A stretch of DNA of 12,794 nt from Bacilli bacterium (GTDB lineage Bacteria; Bacillota_I; Bacilli_A; Haloplasmatales; Haloplasmataceae), in the NCBI GenBank assembly GCA_012513195.1, contig JAAZCR010000215.1:1-12794 (forward strand), given 5' to 3'. Shown here in pieces: positions 7,507-12,794 of the stretch (position 1 is the first letter of the stretch; every line of letters begins with the position of its first letter). Position numbers and translations under genes: made by a program. The notes below the pieces were generated by a model that was given only the letters and a program-made list of their open reading frames with translations, did not search any database and had not been told where the DNA came from.

Positions 7507-7531
7507 AAAAAGGACTTTTAAGTCCTTTTTT
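7507..7531 (-). terminator. Terminator of pepT
   Basis: A near-perfect palindrome has arms AAAAAGGAC (7507-7515) and GTCCTTTTT (7522-7530) around TTTTAA. On the minus strand it is followed by TTTTTCTTTAT. It begins 9 bases after the pepT stop codon. T-runs exist on both strands, but no plus-strand gene reads into it. Confidence 0.85.
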
Positions 7532-7539
7532 CATAATAT

Positions 7540-8757
7540 TTACATATTTGCGACTTTTTCCACAATTTTAACAATTAATTCTGTCGCTTTTTCCATCGCT
7601 TTTATAGGAATATATTCATATTTACCATGGAAGTTATGTCCGCCCGCAAAAAGATTTGGAGTTAAAAGTCCCATATAGGATAATCTTGCCCCATCGGTAC
7701 CACCACGAATGGGTACAATGTTTGGAGTTACTCCGATTTCCTCCATAGCTTCCTTCGCAAGGTCAATGATATACATAGCGTCAGTGAATTTTTCCTTCAT
7801 ATTATAATATTGATCATATATTAATGCTTCGACTATAGGTTGTGAATAACGTTTATTAATAGATTCAACAATTTCTAATACCTTTTGTTTTCTTCTTTCA
7901 AAATTATCCTTATCAAAATCACGAATGATGTAACTCATCGTTGCTTCTTCTTCACTACCAGTTAAACCAGTCAAATGATAGAAACCTTCATATCCTCCTG
8001 TTTTTTCTGGCACTTCATCCTTAGGGAAAGCTTGCGCAATTTCTGTCGCAATTAATACCGCATTAATCATTTGTCCTTTAGCACTGCCTGGGTGGACGCT
8101 TCTACCTTGGATACTAATTTTTACCCCCGCTGCATTAAAGTTTTCATATTGTAACTCTCCAATAGGTCCGCCATCCATCGTATAAGCGAAATCTGCCGCA
8201 AATTTAGCTACATCAAATTTATCCGCACCACGACCAATCTCTTCATCAGGTGTAAAAGCCACTTTAATCGTCCCATGTTTAATATTATTTTTTATAATAT
8301 ACTCAAGAGCGGTGATAATTTCTGCAATACCCGCTTTGTCATCAGCGCCTAATAGTGTAGTGCCATCAGTTACAATTAACTCTTCACCTATATAGTTATT
8401 TAAACTAGGGAAATCTTTACTACTTAATATTACATCCAACTCTTCATTTAAAATGATATCTTCACCCTCAAATTTAATAACTCTTGGTTTAATATTTTTA
8501 CCTGATACAGCTGGCGAAGTATCCATATGGGCAATAAAACCAACTACTGGTACTTGCTTATTAATGTTTGCGGGTAAAGTGGCATATACATAACCATATT
8601 CATCTAACTCAACATTGCTTAAACCGATATCTTTTAATTCTTCCACTAGATATTTAGCTAATTCAATTTGACCTGGTGTACTAGGTGTTGTAAAGGATTC
8701 TTCATCACTTGTAGTATCAAATTTGACGTAATTTAAGAATCGTTCATGTACTTTCAA
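7540..8757 (-). CDS. pepT: Peptidase T (tripeptide aminopeptidase, M20B)
   Basis: PepT is a cytosolic di-zinc peptidase that removes the N-terminal residue of tripeptides. The 405 residues match the usual length. Zinc-site residues are visible: His77 in AHMDTSP with Asp79 beside the site, the Asp139-Asp140 pair in LGADDKAG, Glu172-Glu173 in PDEEIGRGAD, Asp195 in TMDGG, and the histidines of GGHNFHGKYEY (374 and 377). The dimerisation domain spans about 205-315, including GRSVHPGSAKG. The start is TTG at 8757: AGGAGG lies 8 bases upstream, the protein begins at the normal family N-terminus, and the next in-frame Met is not until residue 78, so no ATG start is possible. A -10 TATAAT lies at 8794-8799. 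It is monocistronic with its own terminator. Confidence 0.96.
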   Translation of the reverse strand: MKVHERFLNYVKFDTTSDEESFTTPSTPGQIELAKYLVEELKDIGLSNVELDEYGYVYATLPANINKQVPVVGFIAHMDTSPAVSGKNIKPRVIKFEGEDIILNEELDVILSSKDFPSLNNYIGEELIVTDGTTLLGADDKAGIAEIITALEYIIKNNIKHGTIKVAFTPDEEIGRGADKFDVAKFAADFAYTMDGGPIGELQYENFNAAGVKISIQGRSVHPGSAKGQMINAVLIATEIAQAFPKDEVPEKTGGYEGFYHLTGLTGSEEEATMSYIIRDFDKDNFERRKQKVLEIVESINKRYSQPIVEALIYDQYYNMKEKFTDAMYIIDLAKEAMEEIGVTPNIVPIRGGTDGARLSYMGLLTPNLFAGGHNFHGKYEYIPIKAMEKATELIVKIVEKVANM

Positions 8758-8793
8758 AGGTACTACCTCCTCGTAACTATATTTGTTAAGTAT

Positions 8794-8799
8794 ATTATA
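8794..8799 (-). promoter_or_regulatory. Candidate -10 element for pepT
   Basis: A perfect TATAAT on the minus strand lies in the 74-base gap between the P-loop gene and pepT, 36 bases before the TTG start. The -35 position 17 bases upstream reads TGGTAA and is weak. No terminator is visible after the P-loop gene, so pepT could also receive read-through from it. Confidence 0.4.
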
Positions 8800-8831
8800 A
8801 CTCTAAGAACCGTAACTTACCACATATAACA

Positions 8832-9926
8832 TTATTTCGCATAGCGACTAATCTTCTCAATAATTATAGGAAGTAGACTATCAATCTTCTCATGATTAAT
8901 ATTTGGGATGTAAAACTCTTCTAAAATATCATGCTGCTCTTTAGCTTTTTGTAAGTAAGTTAATCCTTTATTGATTAACATATCGATCGATTCCTTAAGT
9001 TCACTAATTGAATCAATATATTCTTCAATTACTTTATTATCGATACAACTTGTTATGTCAAATAGTACATCATATTGGAACGGATATTGATTATACTCGT
9101 TACTTACTGATATTAATAACTTTAAATCAGGAATAAAAACATCTTCAACCTTTTCTAATTTTATAGGACTTAGATAACATTCAAGATCATAACCTCTTTT
9201 AATTACTTCCCTTATGATATCATTTAACAATTCTTCACTAGATAAACCAATAGTTTCGACAATAAGAATTTTTCTTTCGGCAAGATTCACTAATGATTCT
9301 CGATAGGTACTAACTCCTAAAGGGGTAAAGGCATAACTCAAAAGATGACGAACCTTACCTTTATTATCTTTTATAGGGATATTTGAAATGAAATTATTTA
9401 GAGAATTTAGACGAAGTTGATTATATTCTTTCACTTTTAATGCTTTTTTCATTATGTTTTCGAGACTTTCATATAACAATCGTACACTTTTAAAATATTG
9501 ATAAGCCAACATATAACTATTTTTAATCTTTGCATTTACTCTGATAATTTCCTCTCGATTTCTTCTAATTCCTATTTCATCCCAATAGTCCCCAAAATTT
9601 AGAATTTCATCTACTGCTCCAGGGTTTTTGGGATCAATAATATGCGGACTAGTACCATCCACTAACATGACTCTTAATTGAGGAAAATACACTATATCCA
9701 ATGAATGTGGGTCAGAGGAACAATGTACATATTCAACATCATATCCTAAGTCGGAAAAATGATTTCCGACTTTTTTCATAAATGTTGATTTTCCTACTCC
9801 TGGCCCCCCTTTGATACAAAAAATATGATTAGCATTCTCTTGTGGTAGTATCTCTTCATAAAAAGAAACAAACCCGCTCGTAGTATTACCACCTGCAAAA
9901 GTATGTTTTATTGTTCCACTAGGCAT
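8832..9926 (-). CDS. Two-domain P-loop ATPase-like protein (PRK06851-type, function unknown)
   Basis: This protein of 364 residues matches, from memory, the PRK06851 family of uncharacterised nucleotide-binding proteins. The first domain (about 1-115) is intact: Walker A GGPGVGKST at 40-48, the family motifs AGGNTTSGFVSFY at 11-23, VHCSSDPHSLD at 68-77 and DGTSPHIIDPK at 90-100. A helical linker spans about 120-185. The second domain (about 191-295) keeps TPLG and RGYDLECY, but its expected P-loop reads VETIGLSSE (223-231), with no GxxxxGKS/T, and the expected HC dipeptide is LS. Family members usually carry two P-loops, so the second site appears lost. The tail from about 297 to 335 is a charged helix. 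ATG 9926 follows AGGAGG by 5 bases. It is divergent from the cotJ operon, which suggests but does not prove a sporulation role. Confidence 0.8.
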   Translation of the reverse strand: MPSGTIKHTFAGGNTTSGFVSFYEEILPQENANHIFCIKGGPGVGKSTFMKKVGNHFSDLGYDVEYVHCSSDPHSLDIVYFPQLRVMLVDGTSPHIIDPKNPGAVDEILNFGDYWDEIGIRRNREEIIRVNAKIKNSYMLAYQYFKSVRLLYESLENIMKKALKVKEYNQLRLNSLNNFISNIPIKDNKGKVRHLLSYAFTPLGVSTYRESLVNLAERKILIVETIGLSSEELLNDIIREVIKRGYDLECYLSPIKLEKVEDVFIPDLKLLISVSNEYNQYPFQYDVLFDITSCIDNKVIEEYIDSISELKESIDMLINKGLTYLQKAKEQHDILEEFYIPNINHEKIDSLLPIIIEKISRYAK

Positions 9927-9955
9927 ATAATCCTCCTTATATCTAATTCTTCATT

Positions 9956-9961
9956 ATTATA
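9956..9961 (-). promoter_or_regulatory. Candidate -10 element for the P-loop gene
   Basis: TATAAT on the minus strand lies 29 bases before the ATG at 9926. No good -35 stands at 16-18 bases (GTACTT at 17). I looked for sigma-F/G-type matches here and found only a TGAATA without a fitting -10. Confidence 0.35.
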
Positions 9962-10006
9962 TTCACCAATTTAGACAAAAGTACTAATTAGTTTAATCTA
10001 GGTAAC

Positions 10007-10036
10007 TAATATTTTATTGTTATCATATCATATAGC
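10007..10036 (+). promoter_or_regulatory. Candidate sigma-E-type promoter for the cotJ operon
   Basis: TAATATT (10007-10013) is followed after 15 bases by CATATAGC (10029-10036). The -35 fits the sigma-E consensus well; the -10 matches CATACAAT at five of eight positions. The B. subtilis cotJ operon is known to be sigma-E dependent. Transcription would begin near 10043, about 25 bases before the preferred cotJA start, so upstream in-frame starts would not be in the message. Confidence 0.5.
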
Positions 10037-10067
10037 GAAGACTATTGAAAAGGCGGTGTACGTACAA

Positions 10068-10214
10068 ATGATGTACCATCATAATGGTAAACTTGCCCAA
10101 GCGACGATTCCTCTTCAAATCTATCGTGAATTCTTCCCTCTGAATGAAAGTCTCTACCGTGGTACCTTGTTTAAGGAACTCTATCGGCCTTATGTGAAAA
10201 TGATGAGGAGGTAA
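10068..10214 (+). CDS. cotJA: Spore coat protein CotJA
   Basis: CotJA is a small spore coat-associated protein encoded with CotJB and CotJC; in B. subtilis the operon product joins the inner coat. The diagnostic C-terminal part is EFFPLNESLYRGTLFKELYRPY, matching the family pattern of an aromatic-Pro start, a KGTLW- or RGTLF-like core and a terminal PY (residues about 19-41). The reading frame is open back to TTG 10017, but that start has no ribosome site and lies upstream of the predicted transcription start. ATG 10068 is preceded by AAGGCGGTG (10050-10058), one mismatch from a perfect anti-16S match, giving 48 residues. ATG 10071 is equally possible. B. subtilis CotJA has about 82 residues, so this one lacks most of the Pro-rich N-terminal region. 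The stop TAA overlaps the Shine-Dalgarno of cotJB. Confidence 0.82.
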   Translation: MMYHHNGKLAQATIPLQIYREFFPLNESLYRGTLFKELYRPYVKMMRR

Positions 10215-10222
10215 CCTTGTTT

Positions 10223-10492
10223 ATGGACAATGTGCTAAATAAGCAAGAACTCTTGCGGCAAATTCAAGAACTAGGATTTGTGGCGTTAGAGTTAAATCTC
10301 TTCTTAGATACCCATCCTGATGATGAAGCTGCTTTAAATGACTTTTGTTATATCACTAATAATTTAAATCAATTAAAGCAATTATATTGTCAAAATTTTG
10401 GTCCTTTAACTAATTTTGGCAATTCCATGTTAAGTAAGAATACCTGGACATGGGCATCCGAAGATGACAAATGGCCGTGGGAAAACAAATAG
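10223..10492 (+). CDS. cotJB: Spore coat protein CotJB
   Basis: This protein of 89 residues fits CotJB (about 87 in B. subtilis). Family features are the helix opening LLRQIQELGFVALELNLFLDTHP, the middle FGPLTNFGNS and the Trp-rich end TWTWASEDDKWPWE. It is thought to assemble with CotJA and CotJC in the spore coat; no enzyme activity is known. GAGGAGGT (10205-10212) overlaps the cotJA stop. ATG 10223 lies 11 bases beyond the AGGAGG core, and a TTG at 10217 (adding two residues) lies 5 bases beyond it. I prefer the ATG, but the TTG has the better spacing and pepT shows that TTG starts are used in this genome. It is followed after 11 bases by cotJC. Confidence 0.9.
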   Translation: MDNVLNKQELLRQIQELGFVALELNLFLDTHPDDEAALNDFCYITNNLNQLKQLYCQNFGPLTNFGNSMLSKNTWTWASEDDKWPWENK

Positions 10493-10503
10493 GAGGATAA
10501 TTT

Positions 10504-11112
10504 ATGTGGATTTATGAAAAAAGGTTACAATTTCCAATTAATATTAAGAAGACTGATCCACAGCTTGCTAAAGCGATATTAACCCAATATGGTGGACCAA
10601 ATGGGGAACTTGCGGCTAGTTTGCGTTATTTATCACAACGTTATACCATGCCAACCAGTCAAGCCAAAGCGCTATTGACTGATATCGGTACAGAAGAACT
10701 TGCACACTTAGAAATGGTAGCGACCATCATTTATCAGTTAACCCAAGATGCAACTGGCGAAGATTACATGAAAGCTTTTGCGGAAGCGTTATATTCTAAA
10801 TGGGATAAAGGTATTCATCCGGATGATTCTGCTACTATCGCATTTTCTTCAACCTATATAAATACCATGGGTAGAGATTATATCGCAGATTTATATGAAG
10901 ACTTAGCTGCAGAACAAAAAGCGCGAGCAACTTATGAGTATTTACTTGATATCACCAAAGATCCCGATGTAATCGCTCCATTAAGTTTCTTAAGACAACG
11001 GGAAATCGTTCACTTCCAAAGATTTGGTGAATTGTTAGATAAACTGCAATCAGAAAAGGACATGAAAACTATACATCAAGTAAAATTACCCGAAGAAAAG
11101 GCTTATTTTTAA
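10504..11112 (+). CDS. cotJC: Spore coat protein CotJC, manganese catalase family
   Basis: CotJC is a ferritin-like four-helix protein related to dimanganese catalases. It lies in the spore coat and may break down hydrogen peroxide. All five ligands expected from Lactobacillus plantarum catalase are present: Glu35 in NGELAASLRY, Glu65 and His68 in TEELAHLE, Glu137 in LAAEQKA, and His170 in REIVHFQRFGE. Their spacing supports an intact dinuclear site. At 202 residues it is shorter than vegetative catalases (about 265-300), as is usual for CotJC. ATG 10504 follows AGGAGG with a 7-base gap. It is last of the cotJABC operon and is closed by a hairpin that includes its stop codon. ahpCF follows on the same strand, placing two peroxide-removing functions side by side. 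Confidence 0.95.
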   Translation: MWIYEKRLQFPINIKKTDPQLAKAILTQYGGPNGELAASLRYLSQRYTMPTSQAKALLTDIGTEELAHLEMVATIIYQLTQDATGEDYMKAFAEALYSKWDKGIHPDDSATIAFSSTYINTMGRDYIADLYEDLAAEQKARATYEYLLDITKDPDVIAPLSFLRQREIVHFQRFGELLDKLQSEKDMKTIHQVKLPEEKAYF

Positions 11113-11122
11113 GCCTTTTTTT
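11096..11122 (+). terminator. Terminator of the cotJ operon
   Basis: A perfect 10-bp stem AAAAGGCTTA / TAAGCCTTTT (11096-11105 and 11110-11119) with a TTTT loop leads into a seven-T run. The cotJC stop TAA (11110-11112) forms the start of the right arm. Confidence 0.92.
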
Positions 11123-11185
11123 AATTTGCTTATAAATTTTAAGGTATAGACAATAATATATCTGAATATAACAAAATAGCGTATA

Positions 11186-11200
11186 TGATAACAATTATCA
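11186..11200 (+). promoter_or_regulatory. Fur-family-like operator upstream of ahpC
   Basis: TGATAACAATTATCA is a 7-1-7 inverted repeat with one arm mismatch and 14 of 15 bases fitting the classic Fur box TGATAATNATTATCA. PerR boxes in Bacillus have TTATAAT arms, so the outer bases favour Fur over PerR, though paralogues in other lineages differ. It stands 145 bases before the ahpC ATG. A weak promoter (TTATCA 11195-11200, 17 bases, TTTAAT 11218-11223) would overlap it. Confidence 0.5.
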
Positions 11201-11223
11201 ATTAGTATTAACAAGTATTTAAT

Positions 11224-11247
11224 ATTATCTAATTATATCTAGATAAT
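11224..11247. repeat. Inverted repeat in the ahpC upstream region
   Basis: ATTATCTA (11224-11231) and TAGATAAT (11240-11247) are perfect inverted copies with an 8-base spacer. No T-run follows, so it is not a typical terminator. It lies between the Fur-like box and the main ahpC promoter and could be a second regulator site or a chance match. The remainder of the 232-base gap 11113-11344 shows no gene or riboswitch that I recognise. Confidence 0.35.
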
Positions 11248-11274
11248 TTTTAATTACTTTTTTAAGCAAAAAAG

Positions 11275-11304
11275 TTGAACATTAGTAGGATAATTTGTTA
11301 TTAT
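11275..11304 (+). promoter_or_regulatory. Main ahpCF promoter
   Basis: TTGAAC (11275-11280) and TATTAT (11299-11304) are separated by 18 bases, and TGT immediately before the -10 makes it an extended -10. The start point would be near 11311, leaving about 34 bases of leader with the AAGGAGG ribosome site. Confidence 0.6.
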
Positions 11305-11344
11305 TAATATAGACAAAATTAAATAAAAGAAGGAGGATTTTTTT

Positions 11345-11908
11345 ATGTCTTTAATTGGTAAACAAGTATTACCTTTCACAGCTCAAGCTTATCATAATGG
11401 TAAGTTCATTACAGTAACAGAAGAAGATTTCAAAGGTAAATGGAGTGTTGTTTGTTTCTATCCTGCAGACTTCACATTCGTATGCCCAACAGAATTAGAA
11501 GATTTACAAAATCATTATGAACAATTCAAAGAATTAGGTGTAGAAGTTTACTCTGTATCTACTGACACCCATTTCACTCATAAGGCATGGCATGATACCT
11601 CTAAAGCTATCAGCAAGATTCAATACATTATGATTGGTGACCCAGCTCATGTAATATCTCGCAACTTTGAAGTATTAGATGAAAATACTGGTCTTGCAAA
11701 TCGTGGTACTTTCATTATTGACCCAGATGGCGTTATTCAAGCTTATGAAGTTAACGCAGATGGTATTGGTCGTGATGCAAGCATCTTAATCGATAAAATT
11801 AAGGCTGCTCAATATGTTCGTCAACATCCAAATGAAGTTTGCCAAGCAAAATGGAAGGAAGGTAAAGAAACACTTAAACCTAGTTTAGATTTAGTAGGAA
11901 AGATTTAA
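11345..11908 (+). CDS. ahpC: Alkyl hydroperoxide reductase subunit C (typical 2-Cys peroxiredoxin)
   Basis: AhpC reduces hydrogen peroxide, organic peroxides and peroxynitrite in the cytoplasm and is recycled by AhpF. The 187 residues equal the classic bacterial AhpC length. The peroxidatic Cys47 lies in DFTFVCPTE with the supporting Thr44, and Arg120 lies in LANRGTF. The resolving Cys166 is in NEVCQAKW, at the normal C-terminal position. The opening [15 protein letters not shown] and the end [15 protein letters not shown] are typical. ATG 11345 follows AGGAGG with an 8-base gap. The gene is first of an ahpC-ahpF operon; a Fur-like box and an extended -10 promoter lie upstream, so control by a Fur/PerR regulator is an inference. 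No key residue is missing. Confidence 0.98.
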   Translation: MSLIGKQVLPFTAQAYHNGKFITVTEEDFKGKWSVVCFYPADFTFVCPTELEDLQNHYEQFKELGVEVYSVSTDTHFTHKAWHDTSKAISKIQYIMIGDPAHVISRNFEVLDENTGLANRGTFIIDPDGVIQAYEVNADGIGRDASILIDKIKAAQYVRQHPNEVCQAKWKEGKETLKPSLDLVGKI

Positions 11909-11922
11909 TAGGTGATATTAAA

Positions 11923-12794
11923 ATGTTAGATCAAGAACTAAAAGAACAACTAGGTGAGTACCTAAAACTTCTAGAAAACAATATTGTTATCAAAGTTAGT
12001 GCAGGCAACGACGATGTATCTCAAGAAATGGTTTCATTGATAAATGAACTAGCAGCACTTTCTCCGAAAATCATTATTAAGAACGAGACCCTCCCAAGGA
12101 CACCTAGTTTTAGTGTTAACCGCGAAGGTGAAGATACTGGCATCACCTTTGCGGGTGTCCCAATGGGGCATGAATTTACTTCATTAATTTTGGCACTTCT
12201 ACAAGTTAGTGGTCGTGCTCCAAAGATTGAGCCAGAACTTGTTAATCGCATTAAAGCGATTGAAGGTAACTATCTTTTTGAAACCTATGTAAGTTTATCC
12301 TGCCATATTTGTCCTGAAGTTGTGCAAGCATTAAATGCGATTAGTGTACTAAATCCTAATATTACCCATACTATGATTGATGGGGCAGTTTTTACAGAAG
12401 AAGTAGAAAGTAAAGGCATATTGGCAGTTCCAACGGTTTACCTAAATGGTTCATTCTTTGAAAGTGGTCGAATGACTATTGAAGACATTATTAGTCGATT
12501 AGGCAGCAAACCAGACATTAATGAACTTAATAAAAAGGAACCATTCGATGTCCTAGTCATCGGCGGTGGCCCCGCTGGTGTAAGTGCCGCAATTTATGCT
12601 GCTCGTAAAGGTATTAGAGTTGGTATTGTGGCGCAACGCTTTGGAGGACAAATCCTTGATACTTTAGGAATTGAAAACTTTATTAGTGTTAAGTATACTG
12701 AGGGTCCAAAATTAGCTGCTAATTTAGAAGAACATGCCAAAGAGTATGGCATCGATATCATGAAATCATATCGAGTAGTTAATATAACTAAGAA
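11923..12794 (+). CDS. ahpF: Alkyl hydroperoxide reductase subunit F (3' end cut by window edge)
   Basis: AhpF is the FAD- and NAD(P)H-dependent disulfide reductase that regenerates AhpC. The first 290 codons are present of about 510 expected. The N-terminal double thioredoxin-fold domain (about 1-200) holds the electron-transfer pair Cys127-Cys130 in SCHIC, where Asn is more usual at the third position, and the cis-Pro segment AVPTVYLNG (168-176). After a linker ending KKEPFDV, the FAD-binding motif VIGGGPAG (212-219) opens the thioredoxin-reductase-like half, followed by FGGQILDT. The second redox pair (CPHC-like) would lie beyond the edge. ATG 11923 is 14 bases after the ahpC stop and follows AGGTG by 8 bases, so the two genes share a message. 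The frame is intact to the edge. Confidence 0.96.
   Translation, partial: MLDQELKEQLGEYLKLLENNIVIKVSAGNDDVSQEMVSLINELAALSPKIIIKNETLPRTPSFSVNREGEDTGITFAGVPMGHEFTSLILALLQVSGRAPKIEPELVNRIKAIEGNYLFETYVSLSCHICPEVVQALNAISVLNPNITHTMIDGAVFTEEVESKGILAVPTVYLNGSFFESGRMTIEDIISRLGSKPDINELNKKEPFDVLVIGGGPAGVSAAIYAARKGIRVGIVAQRFGGQILDTLGIENFISVKYTEGPKLAANLEEHAKEYGIDIMKSYRVVNITK

Noticed and set aside
10017-10067. N-terminal extension of CotJA from TTG 10017
   Set aside because: There is no Shine-Dalgarno, the segment overlaps the probable sigma-E -10, and the added residues do not resemble CotJA N-termini that I know.
11290-11304. PerR box overlapping the ahpC -10
   Set aside because: ATAATTTGTTATTAT has ATAAT/ATTAT half-sites but a 5-base gap instead of the single base expected in a PerR box.
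11113-11344. Riboswitch or structured RNA leader before ahpC
   Set aside because: The stretch is very AT-rich with only short palindromes. No known aptamer core or expression-platform hairpin was recognised, and the best promoter leaves a leader of only about 34 bases.
12021-12251. Minus-strand open frame of 76 codons inside ahpF
   Set aside because: It is antisense to the N-terminal domain of AhpF, which reads without interruption on the plus strand.
1-12794. Defence system, CRISPR array, transposon or prophage
   Set aside because: All genes belong to common chromosomal families, no direct-repeat arrays or terminal repeats were seen, and no integrase, transposase, nuclease or toxin-like gene is present.

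Overview
The window looks like chromosomal DNA of a low-G+C, endospore-forming member of the Bacillota. It is strongly AT-rich by eye, Shine-Dalgarno sites of the AGGAGG type precede most genes, and three kinds of spore gene are present: gerQ, the cotJ operon, and a two-domain P-loop protein family that I recall mainly from spore formers. The standard code holds (Trp is TGG, no in-frame TGA). All 13 complete genes stop with TAA or TAG, never TGA. I cannot name the genus. No tRNA, rRNA, CRISPR array, insertion sequence, phage gene or attachment site was seen.

Layout. Bases 1-1118 (-) hold most of an HD-domain phosphohydrolase of the YwfO type, cut by the left edge. It is divergent from gerQ (1228-1641, +). 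A shared bidirectional terminator separates gerQ from a two-gene minus-strand unit, a small membrane transporter (Gx family) overlapping ung (1669-2899). A HIT-family gene (3009-3428, +) diverges from that unit and converges on an M17 leucyl aminopeptidase (3447-4880, -). Next come an ABC exporter permease and its ATPase (4948-7355, -), joined by a TAATG overlap, and pepT (7540-8757, -), which starts at TTG. A two-domain P-loop protein (8832-9926, -) is divergent from cotJA-cotJB-cotJC (10068-11112, +). The right end is ahpC (11345-11908, +) and the first 290 codons of ahpF, cut by the right edge.

How the parts fit. Most genes are housekeeping: dNTP hydrolysis, uracil repair, peptide breakdown (M17 peptidase and PepT) and membrane export. 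The spore theme is GerQ, which in Bacillus subtilis is needed for the cortex hydrolase CwlJ and is cross-linked in the coat, and CotJABC, where CotJC is a manganese-catalase-like coat protein. Next to cotJ, AhpC and AhpF form a peroxide-reducing pair, so the right third combines a spore-coat and a vegetative peroxide defence. gerQ and cotJ each have an upstream match to a sigma-E-type promoter, and ahpC has an upstream 15-bp Fur-type box.

I found no convincing new multi-gene system. The points most worth a second look are the P-loop protein whose second nucleotide site appears lost, the GerQ without N-terminal lysines, the cotJ promoter that lies inside the longest cotJA reading frame, and the Fur-like box before ahpCF.
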